Assembly: GCA_001782805.1 (NCBI GenBank)
Contig: MFPT01000023.1
Location: 1 to 15,561, forward strand
Length of the DNA stretch: 15,561 nucleotides
Source: Candidatus Magasanikbacteria bacterium RIFCSPHIGHO2_01_FULL_41_23
Lineage (GTDB): Bacteria > Patescibacteria > ABY1 > Magasanikbacterales > UBA922
Direction of reading: 5' to 3'
Shown: one piece after another, positions 1 to 6,477 of the stretch
Numbering within the stretch: the first letter of the stretch is position 1
How the letters are laid out: each line of letters begins with the position of its first letter
Program-made: the position numbers and the translations under genes
The notes under the pieces: generated by a model
Database searches by the model: none
What the model was told of the DNA's origin: nothing
The model's input: only the letters and a program-made list of their open reading frames with translations

Positions 1-2
1 CG

Positions 3-27
3 CGAAGTTTGCTTAAGACTTAGAAAG
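3..27 (+). repeat. Dispersed repeat, partial copy (R1)
   Basis: The segment CGAAGTTTGCTTAAGACTTA is repeated, with one change, at 94-113 and is found inverted at 7868-7887. Similarity to the other copies ends after about 25 bases, so this copy is partial or has diverged. A TATAAT at 33-38, 18 bases after a TTGCTT at 9-14, lies just downstream, but no gene starts near it. Confidence 0.6.
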
Positions 28-93
28 CTGAGTATAATGACTTGTTGAGAATGCATAATCCGTCAGACTATCAGTTGAACAAAAGAGGATCAG

Positions 94-155
94 TGAAGTT
101 TGATTAAGACTTAGGAAAGACGAGGTTTATTTACAAGAGAGTAAAACGAAGTTTG
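94..155 (+). repeat. Dispersed ~62-bp repeat (R2), upstream of the TSP3 operon
   Basis: This copy begins with GAAGTTTGATTAAGACTTAGG and ends with CGAAGTTTG at 147-155, so two GAAGTTTG cores lie 53 bases apart. The reverse complement of 7827-7889 has the same layout, with two cores 52 bases apart. The arms are conserved and the middle is looser. It ends about 40 bases before the first gene and may contribute to its promoter region. Confidence 0.6.
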
Positions 156-177
156 AATTTAAGTCAGAGATATTTTA

Positions 178-186
178 TGATATACT
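178..186 (+). promoter_or_regulatory. Extended -10 promoter element of the first gene, probably giving a leaderless mRNA
   Basis: TGATATACT carries the TG of an extended -10 and a TATACT hexamer at 181-186. No good -35 is visible at 17 bases (TTTAAG at 158-163). Transcription would start around 192-194, which is at or next to the ATG at 194. No Shine-Dalgarno sequence precedes the ATG, which fits a leaderless transcript. This is inferred from motifs only. Confidence 0.45.
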
Positions 187-193
187 TTACAAT

Positions 194-2263
194 ATGAAAA
201 AATATCTTATAATTTTCCTCCGATTGTCAATTTTTGGATTGACAATCGGTTTTGCTAATCCGGTTTTGGCGGATACTATTGTTTCTCCGCCTGTTGTGGA
301 ATCAGTCGTTCCGCTCATTACATCGGTTGATCCCATGGATGGCGCTCCGAGCAATTGGATTACAATCTTAGGAAAAAATTTTGGCAGTAAAATCGGCCTC
401 GTTGAATTTGCCACTGATTTCAATAATAATACCAGATATGACGCGGATGAATGGGTAAAGGCAACGATTGTTTCTTGCAATAACACGCCATCGTGGAGTA
501 CGAATTCGATAGTGGTTCAAGTTCCTCAAAAAGGCAAAAATATTTTTAATAATACGGCTGCCCAATTTAATGGAACTAATGCTCATATTGAAATTGCAAC
601 TGATGCAACACAAATTACCAATGCATTCACGTTTGAAGCCTGGGTTAAACCAGTTGATTCTGGTGCACACAAAACCATTCTGTCCAAAGTTGATCCGGTT
701 GCCAAGCAAGGATATTTTTTGGCTTTGAATAATTTACAGCCAGCTGTTTGGCTCTCTGGTCTGACTAATCCGGGCTGGCATTCTGTAACCAACAAGATAC
801 CGCTTAACGTATGGAGCCATATTGTAGTGACTTTTAATGGTTCGAGTATCAGATTTTATATTAATAGTACTCTTATTAGGAGCATAAGCCTGTCCGGTTC
901 GCTTGTTCCTCTGCCCGGTAAAAAATTGTGGATTGGTATGCGGGAAGATTTTACCACAATTAATCAATTTAGGGGAGCGCTTGACGAAGTGGCGCTGTAT
1001 AATAAAGTTTTAACCGCGACGCAAATCAGTGATCATTATACCGAAGCCCAAAAAGTCGGTGGTGGAAATTATAGTACGCTCGTTAATCAATCCGCACCAC
1101 TTGGTTATTGGCGTCTGGGTGAAGGTAGCGGCATCATTGCTTCTGACAGTAGTGCCAAATTAGCCAATGGAAATTATGTGGGCGATGTTACCCTTAGACA
1201 ATTAGGTATTTTTGGGTCAGATATCAAAGAGCCCGGGATTGGTGAAAAAAGCGCTATCCGAATTACCGTGTCCAGTACTTTACCGGGGACAGTAATTGAT
1301 TTATTTGATTCAACGGTTGATGAATTAGGATCAAAACCAAATGGTGATGGATTATTTGTTCTTAATACTACAGAGCGTCCAAGTGTATGTCCTGTTATTA
1401 TTATTTCGCCTCCGCCTCCAGTTGAAGATCCTCCTTCCGCTAAAATTCCCGGATTGGTCAATTTATTTTTTATGGATATTGGCCAGAGATTGCAATTGTT
1501 ATTTACCATTGATCCGGTAAAAGACGCTGAGAAACGCTTGGAATTTGCCAACAGTAATTTGGAGTTGGCCAAAATTATAATTAGCGCGACAGAAGATCCC
1601 AACATACAATCAAGAGCGAATAATCTTATCGCCCGGGCAAATACATTGGTGACAACGGTTAATGATGATGCCGAAAAATGGTCAAAAGGCGAGGCCGTAG
1701 CCATTAATAATCTATTGGAAAATTCAAGACTGTATATTGAGACCAGCAAAGAATTGATTGGTTCAATCAAGGATATTGTTTCGGTTGAGCAAAAATCAGG
1801 ATTAGATGATTTATTTATTCAAGTGGCCAAACAGACTGATATTTTGGCAGCATTTATTCAAGAAAAATATCCTGCGGCGTCTATTCAACCTGTGATCACA
1901 ACAACTTTTGTTCGTCCTCCGGTTATCAAAGACCAGGATCGTGATGGTATTGACGATGACCAAGAAACAGATTTTGGAATTGAATCAACTAATTTTGATA
2001 CTGATGGCGATGGATTAAGTGATCGCGCGGAAATTGAACGATATGGAACTGATCCGACCAAAGATGATACTGACAGCGATGGATTTCGCGATGGTTTGGA
2101 AGTTTTAAAAGGATTCAATCCTAACGGCAGTGGTTTCTTGCCCGCCACCAAACCGGCAGAGGCTAAATTAAAGTTTTTAAATGACGTAAAAGTAAAAACA
2201 AATTTAAGTCCGGCTACACTGCAATACATTAATTTTACGTTGCAAAATTATAAAATACAATAA
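194..2263 (+). CDS. Secreted multidomain protein: IPT/TIG, LamG, DUF5667-like helix, TSP3 calcium-binding repeats
   Basis: This 689-residue protein is predicted to be exported. Residues 1-26 look like a Sec signal peptide (KK, hydrophobic core, cleavage after PVLA). Residues ~39-112 resemble an IPT/TIG immunoglobulin-like fold (ITSVDPMDGAPSNWITILGKN). Residues ~123-285 are a LamG/concanavalin-like jelly roll (FNGTNAHIEIAT, FTFEAWVKP, GALDEVALYN). Residues 293-341 carry the lead-in that usually precedes another LamG domain (SAPLGYWRLGEGSG), but no second jelly roll follows. A proline-rich stretch (~404-415) leads to a helical region (~425-560) resembling DUF5667 (QRLQLLFTIDPVKDAEKRLE). Residues ~579-645 hold TSP3-type Ca2+-binding repeats (DQDRDGIDD, DTDGDGLSD, DTDSDGFRDG). 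The role is probably adhesion or surface recognition; the ligand is unknown. It heads a tight run of genes. The ATG is chosen because the signal peptide starts there. Confidence 0.85.
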   Translation: MKKYLIIFLRLSIFGLTIGFANPVLADTIVSPPVVESVVPLITSVDPMDGAPSNWITILGKNFGSKIGLVEFATDFNNNTRYDADEWVKATIVSCNNTPSWSTNSIVVQVPQKGKNIFNNTAAQFNGTNAHIEIATDATQITNAFTFEAWVKPVDSGAHKTILSKVDPVAKQGYFLALNNLQPAVWLSGLTNPGWHSVTNKIPLNVWSHIVVTFNGSSIRFYINSTLIRSISLSGSLVPLPGKKLWIGMREDFTTINQFRGALDEVALYNKVLTATQISDHYTEAQKVGGGNYSTLVNQSAPLGYWRLGEGSGIIASDSSAKLANGNYVGDVTLRQLGIFGSDIKEPGIGEKSAIRITVSSTLPGTVIDLFDSTVDELGSKPNGDGLFVLNTTERPSVCPVIIISPPPPVEDPPSAKIPGLVNLFFMDIGQRLQLLFTIDPVKDAEKRLEFANSNLELAKIIISATEDPNIQSRANNLIARANTLVTTVNDDAEKWSKGEAVAINNLLENSRLYIETSKELIGSIKDIVSVEQKSGLDDLFIQVAKQTDILAAFIQEKYPAASIQPVITTTFVRPPVIKDQDRDGIDDDQETDFGIESTNFDTDGDGLSDRAEIERYGTDPTKDDTDSDGFRDGLEVLKGFNPNGSGFLPATKPAEAKLKFLNDVKVKTNLSPATLQYINFTLQNYKIQ

Positions 2264-2287
2264 TTATGAAATTTAAAAATAATTTTT

Positions 2288-3127
2288 ATGTTTGATAATC
2301 AGACCAATCCGGCTTCCGGCCAAGTGCCAGGTAATTTACCGGTCAGCGAGCCGGACGATATGTTTTCCGCTGCACCGGAAGGAAATCCGGAGCCAGCTAC
2401 ATCAGTCCAACCAAATCCGGAACCAATCCCCGCGATGCAGGCAAATTCCGAACCAACTGCCTTGAGCGCCGGAGTTTTGCGCGCCAAACCAAATCCGGAA
2501 CAAATCATGATGGCTCCAACCAATCCGGTGCCCACCAATTACGGTCAAACAACCATTACCGAAGGTTTGCGTCCGGAAGAAAATATGATGCGTGATCCAT
2601 TTGGCGGCCGAAAAGTTTTGATTACGGTGATTACACTCTTGTCCCTCGGCATTCTTGGCGGAGGAGGCGCTTGGATTTATTTTTCTTTTATTAAAGAAAC
2701 ACCCTCAATTGGAATTGTGCCGGCTATAGTTCCGGAAACTGTTCCTACCGTTGCTCCGGTCATTGTTCCAGTGGTTACTCCTACAGAAGATATAACAACT
2801 ACCACTTTATCCACTACGGCTAATTCTCCCAGTTCAAGCGATCAGCGCATTTTGTTTGGCGAACCAGTGCTTGATACCGACAGCGATGGTCTAGATGATG
2901 CCACGGAAAAAAAGATCAGCACCAATATGCTGGCTTGGGATTCTGACGCCGATGGCTTAAGTGATGGCGATGAAGTCTTAACTTGGAAAACCGATCCGCT
3001 CAAATCCGACACCGATGCTGATGGTTATACTGACGGCGCGGAAATTAAAAATGGCTATAATCCCAAAGGATCCGGAAAACTTTTTTCTCCGCCTACTAGC
3101 GAATCAACGACTACCACGCCAAATTAA
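2288..3127 (+). CDS. Single-pass membrane protein with proline-rich N-terminus and TSP3 calcium-binding repeats
   Basis: The 279-residue protein has three parts. Residues 1-105 are rich in Pro, Asn and Glu with repeated NPEP/NPEQ motifs and look disordered. Residues ~109-135 form one strong transmembrane segment preceded by GGRK. A Pro/Thr/Ser-rich linker (~138-185) leads to TSP3-type Ca2+-binding repeats at ~196-262 (DTDSDGLDDATE, DSDADGLSDGDE, DTDADGYTDGAE). Topology is probably N-terminus inside and TSP3 outside. The repeat block, including the closing NPKGSG, closely mirrors the upstream gene (NPNGSG), which suggests paralogy of this module. The gap to the upstream gene is 24 bases and to the next gene 3 bases, so cotranscription is likely. 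No Shine-Dalgarno is seen. No enzymatic domain is recognised. Confidence 0.8.
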   Translation: MFDNQTNPASGQVPGNLPVSEPDDMFSAAPEGNPEPATSVQPNPEPIPAMQANSEPTALSAGVLRAKPNPEQIMMAPTNPVPTNYGQTTITEGLRPEENMMRDPFGGRKVLITVITLLSLGILGGGGAWIYFSFIKETPSIGIVPAIVPETVPTVAPVIVPVVTPTEDITTTTLSTTANSPSSSDQRILFGEPVLDTDSDGLDDATEKKISTNMLAWDSDADGLSDGDEVLTWKTDPLKSDTDADGYTDGAEIKNGYNPKGSGKLFSPPTSESTTTTPN

Positions 3128-3130
3128 ACT

Positions 3131-4234
3131 ATGTTTTTTAAGCGTCGGACTCCGGTTGAATCACAGTCACCATCTTCGAGTGAGATTATCACTATTCCCG
3201 AAGTTTTTTATGCTGGCAATGATCCCGAAGTACAAAGTGGCGTCCACAAAAACAATGCCTCACATAAATCAAAAGAAATGGATTCGATCGGAGATTCTTC
3301 TCCACATACTCGCTTAATTGCCAGTGGCATGATAACAATTTTTGTCTTGGTTTTGGGTGCAGCCGCGTGGTATTTTGCGGATTATTTGGGTTTTGATATT
3401 TTTAAAAAAAATCAGCAGCCCAAAAATAAAATTACCGCAGAACCGGCAAATACTGCTTCTTCCATACCAACAGTTCCCATAATACCGGCAACGTCAACAG
3501 CAACAGAAATTATCATTGACACAGTTTCAACATCAACTACAATCCCAATTGAAATTGAAACAACAATAACCACTCCTGTTCCAACCACGAGTGTTGCTTT
3601 GCCCGTGCGTCAAGTTGCTTTGGAATTTCCGCCAATTATTCAAATTGATGCGTCTGACTCGGACGCCGATGGTTTGACTGACGACGAAGAAGAATTATTT
3701 GGAACTGATTCGGCAATTTTTGACACTGACAATGATAATTATTATGATGGTCAAGAAGTGGCCAATTTATATAATCCCAAAGCAGTCGCGCCGCTACAAT
3801 TAATTGATTCCGGCTTGGTTAAAGAATTGGTTCAGACCCGCGATGTCTATCGTCTGTATTATCCGTTAGCGTGGTCAGTGGGTGTCGTTGATCCGGAAGG
3901 GAATAACATGCTTATTACGGCGGACAATGGCGATTATATTGAATTTCGTATTTCCCCCAAAAATAATAATGAAGATTTTACGACTTGGTTTGCCCGCGAG
4001 GCCAGTACGGAACGAATTACTGATTTACAACCGGCACTTAATAAATTTGGCGTTAGTTATTGGCATCGCAAAGATGATTTGGCGTTTTATGTTGACAATC
4101 CAAATTTTGTTTTGGTGATTTTGTATCATCCGGAATCAAACGCGCCGATTGCGTTTCGCCATGTTATCCAAATGATGTTGACCAGTCTGCGATTGCAGGA
4201 TTCAAGTAACAGCGCCACGACCACAGCGTTATAA
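3131..4234 (+). CDS. Single-pass membrane protein with TSP3 repeats and a C-terminal PsbP-like domain
   Basis: The 367-residue protein starts with a ~60-residue polar cytoplasmic part. One transmembrane segment follows (~62-85), then a Thr/Pro-rich linker (~100-160) and TSP3-type Ca2+ repeats at ~174-217 (DSDADGLTDDEE, DTDNDNYYDGQE). The C-terminal ~237-355 begins YRLYYPLAWSV and alternates short beta-like stretches; it recalls PsbP-like domains ('YP..W' signature), but this is a weak assignment. The end of the 877-residue protein at 10601-13234 has a comparable segment (FKIAYPKSWIAEY). Position and architecture make it a partner or paralogue of the two preceding genes. It is 3 bases from the upstream gene and 2 bases from ybeY. 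No Shine-Dalgarno is visible. Confidence 0.8.
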   Translation: MFFKRRTPVESQSPSSSEIITIPEVFYAGNDPEVQSGVHKNNASHKSKEMDSIGDSSPHTRLIASGMITIFVLVLGAAAWYFADYLGFDIFKKNQQPKNKITAEPANTASSIPTVPIIPATSTATEIIIDTVSTSTTIPIEIETTITTPVPTTSVALPVRQVALEFPPIIQIDASDSDADGLTDDEEELFGTDSAIFDTDNDNYYDGQEVANLYNPKAVAPLQLIDSGLVKELVQTRDVYRLYYPLAWSVGVVDPEGNNMLITADNGDYIEFRISPKNNNEDFTTWFAREASTERITDLQPALNKFGVSYWHRKDDLAFYVDNPNFVLVILYHPESNAPIAFRHVIQMMLTSLRLQDSSNSATTTAL

Positions 4235-4236
4235 AT

Positions 4237-4674
4237 ATGGAGTGTTTGGTTTTTTTCAGGGTTAAAAAAAAAGTTGGAATCAGTTCCGCGTCAATAAAAA
4301 AAATTGTCAATTCTGTTTTGCGTTACGAACACAAATCCGGATTAGTAAGCGTGCATTTAATCGCTGACACCAAAATGCGTCGACTGCAACGTGTTCATCG
4401 GGGTAAAATAGGCACGACTGATGTTTTGTCATTTGCCACAGAAGAAAAAAATTCGCCGCGCCCAAAAAATAATGCCAATGATTTGGGCGACATCTTTATC
4501 AGTATTCCGCAAATTCATCGCCAAGCACGACAATGGTCAGTGAAATTTGCCGAAGAATTTAATCGTATGCTTATTCACGGACTATTGCATATTCTCGGTT
4601 ATGATCATCTTAAAAAATCCGAAGCCAAGATTATGTTTGACAAGCAGGAACATTATTTAAAAAATTTTCTATGA
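4237..4674 (+). CDS. ybeY: Endoribonuclease YbeY (16S rRNA maturation factor)
   Basis: YbeY is a zinc-dependent single-strand endoribonuclease involved in 16S rRNA 3'-end maturation and ribosome quality control. The signature HGLLHILGYDH is present, with metal ligands H114, H118 and H124. The upstream motif TTDVLSFAT (60-68) and the conserved DLGDIFIS (82-89) are also there. The length of 145 residues is normal. The start at 4237 lies 2 bases after the previous stop. A run of nine A residues near 4265 encodes the KKK of the N-terminus and could be a slippage site. It overlaps dgkA by 4 bases (ATGA), and the ybeY-dgkA order is common in bacteria. Its stop is TGA. Confidence 0.95.
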   Translation: MECLVFFRVKKKVGISSASIKKIVNSVLRYEHKSGLVSVHLIADTKMRRLQRVHRGKIGTTDVLSFATEEKNSPRPKNNANDLGDIFISIPQIHRQARQWSVKFAEEFNRMLIHGLLHILGYDHLKKSEAKIMFDKQEHYLKNFL

Positions 4675-5027
4675 GATTTTTTGAAAGTTTACGACATGCT
4701 TCACGCGGAATTATTTCTGTTTTTCGCGCCGGACAGAATTTTATGTTACAAATTACGGTCGGATTAGTTTTAATTTTTATGGGAATATTTTTTCGCGTGA
4801 GTATAATTGAATGGCTGTCGCTTATTCTCATTGCTACCTTAGTTTTAATTTTGGAAATGATTAACACAGCCGTAGAAAAAATTTTGGATGTGGTCAAACC
4901 GCGATTGGATGAACGCGTTGGTTTAATCAAGGACATTATGGCTGGCGCAGTTCTGATCAGCTCATTATCTGCTTTGATTATTGGTTTTTTGGTTTTTGCG
5001 CCGCGTATTTTGGCCATCTTTTATTGA
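4671..5027 (+). CDS. dgkA: Diacylglycerol/undecaprenol kinase, DgkA family
   Basis: This small integral membrane kinase phosphorylates diacylglycerol or, in Gram-positive-type members, undecaprenol, feeding the lipid carrier pool for envelope synthesis. The 118-residue protein shows the family signature EMINTAVEKILDVV (~62-75) and IKDIMAGAVLISS (~85-97). There are three hydrophobic segments (~27-44, 46-65, 90-112). The N-terminal SLRHASRGIISVFRAGQNF matches the amphipathic start of the family. It overlaps ybeY by 4 bases, which implies translational coupling. Which lipid is used cannot be read from sequence. Its TGA stop lies within the -35 element of the ftsA promoter. Confidence 0.93.
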   Translation: MRFFESLRHASRGIISVFRAGQNFMLQITVGLVLIFMGIFFRVSIIEWLSLILIATLVLILEMINTAVEKILDVVKPRLDERVGLIKDIMAGAVLISSLSALIIGFLVFAPRILAIFY

Positions 5028-5052
5028 GTGCTGGTCAAGCCTGTGTTATAAT
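5024..5052 (+). promoter_or_regulatory. ftsA promoter, extended -10
   Basis: TTGAGT (5024-5029), a 17-base spacer and TGTTATAAT (hexamer 5047-5052, TG at 5044-5045) make one of the best sigma70-type promoters in the window. The -35 overlaps the dgkA stop codon. Transcription should start near 5059, giving a ~20-nt leader before the ftsA ATG with no Shine-Dalgarno. Confidence 0.7.
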
Positions 5053-5078
5053 TACCGGACAGATGTTTTATCTATTTT

Positions 5079-6341
5079 ATGGTTCGACAGAAACACCGCA
5101 ACGAATATATAACCGGCCTCGATATCGGATCGCAAAATATCCGCGTGGCTGTGGGACAAATTTCCGGCACTCATGCCAATGATCGCGAAGTCCAAATAAT
5201 CGGCGCGATTGAAGTTCCGTCCGAAGGAGTCCAAAAAGGCGTGGTCACCAGTATTGAAGAAATTGTTTCATCCTTGGCCAACGCCATTGAGACGGCGGAA
5301 AAAATTACCGGGGTGCCGATCGAACATGTATGGGTTGGTTTGTCCGGCACGCATATTATTTGTCATGATAGCAAAGGAGTCGTGGCAGTTGCCCGATCAG
5401 ATGGTGAAATCACGGAAGAAGATGTTGCCCGTGCGCTTGAAGCATCCAAAACAGTGGCCACTCCGCTTAACTATGAAATTCTACATGTCCTGCCGCGCAG
5501 TTTTTCCGTTGATGGTCAGACCGGAATTAAAGATCCCATTGGGATGACTGGCATTCGTCTGGAAGTGGATACGAAAATTATTTTTGGCATTACGGCTCAT
5601 GTCAAAAATATTACTAAAGCGATTTACCGAACGGGCGTGGATATTGATGATTTTGTGTTATCAGTTATCGCGGCTGGAAACGTGGTTTTGACCGGCAGAC
5701 AAAAAGAATTAGGCTCTGTTGTTATTAACATTGGCAGTGCCACTACGAGTTTGGTGGTTTATGAAGAAGGAGATATTGTCCACACTGCGGTTTTGCCCGT
5801 TGGCTCCGCACATATTACCAATGATTTGGCTCTTGGTCTCAAAACATCAATCGATACAGCCGAACGAGTCAAAGTGGAATATGGTCAATGCGTGACACAA
5901 GGTTTGTCCAAAAAAGATATGGTTGATTTATCCACACTTGGTTCAAATGAATCAGAAACAGTTTCTCGTTATTATATCAGTCAAATTATCGAAGCGCGCG
6001 TCTCGGAAATTTTGCAAAAAGTGGATAATGAATTAACCAAAGTTAGTCGGAGCGGACTTTTGCCGGCCGGAGCGTATTTTGTGGGTGGTGGCGCTCGTCT
6101 TGGTGGACTGATTGAGTTAGCCAAAGAGCAGTTGCAACTGCCCGCTTCTTTGGGCTATCCGCTTACGGTCCAGAGCATTACTGATAAAGTTCAGGATCCG
6201 GCATTTGCCAGTGTGATTGGTTTGGTCAAATGGGGATCTTCGTTCACCAATACTCCGGTACAATCAGGCCAAAACTGGCGAGGAATGCCCGCCAAAATGA
6301 TGCAAGGAATGCGTTCGTTTCTTAAAAATTTATTACCTTAA
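5079..6341 (+). CDS. ftsA: Cell division protein FtsA
   Basis: FtsA is the actin-like protein that tethers FtsZ to the membrane and recruits the divisome. The 420-residue length is normal. The phosphate-1 loop is YITGLDIGSQNIRVAVGQ (10-27). The second ATPase half has VINIGSATTSLVVYEEGD (~215-232), and FVGGGARLGGLIELAKEQL carries the adenosine-binding glycines. The C-terminal helix (MPAKMMQGMRSFLKNLLP) is an amphipathic membrane-targeting sequence. Oddity: the Asp usual in the phosphate-2 motif (D-I-G-G-G-T) is Asn217 and the following glycines are Ser-Ala (N-I-G-S-A-T-T), so nucleotide handling may be altered. It has its own promoter at 5024-5052 and is followed by ftsZ after 136 bases. No SHS2-domain gap was noticed. 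Confidence 0.96.
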   Translation: MVRQKHRNEYITGLDIGSQNIRVAVGQISGTHANDREVQIIGAIEVPSEGVQKGVVTSIEEIVSSLANAIETAEKITGVPIEHVWVGLSGTHIICHDSKGVVAVARSDGEITEEDVARALEASKTVATPLNYEILHVLPRSFSVDGQTGIKDPIGMTGIRLEVDTKIIFGITAHVKNITKAIYRTGVDIDDFVLSVIAAGNVVLTGRQKELGSVVINIGSATTSLVVYEEGDIVHTAVLPVGSAHITNDLALGLKTSIDTAERVKVEYGQCVTQGLSKKDMVDLSTLGSNESETVSRYYISQIIEARVSEILQKVDNELTKVSRSGLLPAGAYFVGGGARLGGLIELAKEQLQLPASLGYPLTVQSITDKVQDPAFASVIGLVKWGSSFTNTPVQSGQNWRGMPAKMMQGMRSFLKNLLP

Positions 6342-6351
6342 TATAAGCTTT

Positions 6352-6373
6352 ATCCCGAGTGAAATCGAGGGAT
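6352..6373 (+). repeat. Palindromic element CCCGAG-N6-CGAGGG (copy 1)
   Basis: ATCCCGAG (6352-6359) and CGAGGGAT (6366-6373) flank the loop TGAAAT. Five Watson-Crick pairs, a tandem G.A/A.G mismatch and a closing G-C form the hairpin. The same ends, CCCGAG...CGAGGG, recur at 12811-12854 and, on the other strand, at 7906-7923 and 8735-8753. It lies 10 bases after the ftsA stop and has no T tract, so it is not a terminator by itself. Confidence 0.6.
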
Positions 6374-6401
6374 TGACAGATTGAACAAAAATTCATACAC
6401 T
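6373..6401 (+). promoter_or_regulatory. Candidate distal ftsZ promoter
   Basis: A perfect TTGACA at 6373-6378 is spaced 17 bases from TACACT at 6396-6401. Transcription would begin at about 6408, inside the 5' arm of the terminator-like hairpin at 6404-6424, so RNA from this promoter could not form the whole hairpin. It may be fortuitous. Confidence 0.35.
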
Positions 6402-6403
6402 AC

Positions 6404-6430
6404 ATGACAGTTTAATACTGTCATTTTTTT
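6404..6430 (+). terminator. Intrinsic terminator or attenuator between ftsA and ftsZ
   Basis: ATGACAGT (6404-6411) pairs with ACTGTCAT (6417-6424) around a 5-base loop, followed by T6424-T6430. The stem is 8 bp but AT-rich, so termination may be partial, which would lower the ftsA-derived share of ftsZ mRNA. Confidence 0.65.
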
Positions 6431-6438
6431 AAGTATCA

Positions 6439-6444
6439 TATAAT
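6439..6444 (+). promoter_or_regulatory. Proximal ftsZ -10 box
   Basis: A consensus TATAAT sits 8 bases after the T tract of the hairpin. The 17-base-spaced -35 position (6416-6421, TACTGT) is poor. Transcription would start near 6451, giving a ~27-nt leader to the ATG at 6478. Its start point would lie almost on the alternative TTG start at 6457, which argues for the ATG. Confidence 0.5.
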
Positions 6445-6477
6445 TGGATACAAAAATTGTTCAATAATGTTGAATTT

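Noticed and set aside
1..155. Repeats R1/R2 considered as a CRISPR array
   Set aside because: Only two or three imperfect copies occur at unequal spacing (91 and 53 bases), one more lies far away, and there are no cas genes.
1174..1770. 198-codon frame antisense to the LamG protein
   Set aside because: It is a shadow of the real gene. The sense frame has a signal peptide and clear domains.
2266..2295. Nine-codon mini reading frame (MKFKNNFYV) overlapping the start of the second gene
   Set aside because: It is possible as a coupling peptide, but chance is likely in an AT-rich spacer and nothing supports translation.
6457..6477. TTG at 6457 as the ftsZ start
   Set aside because: The TATAAT at 6439-6444 would start RNA at about 6451, almost on the TTG. 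The ATG at 6478 gives the normal FtsZ N-terminus.
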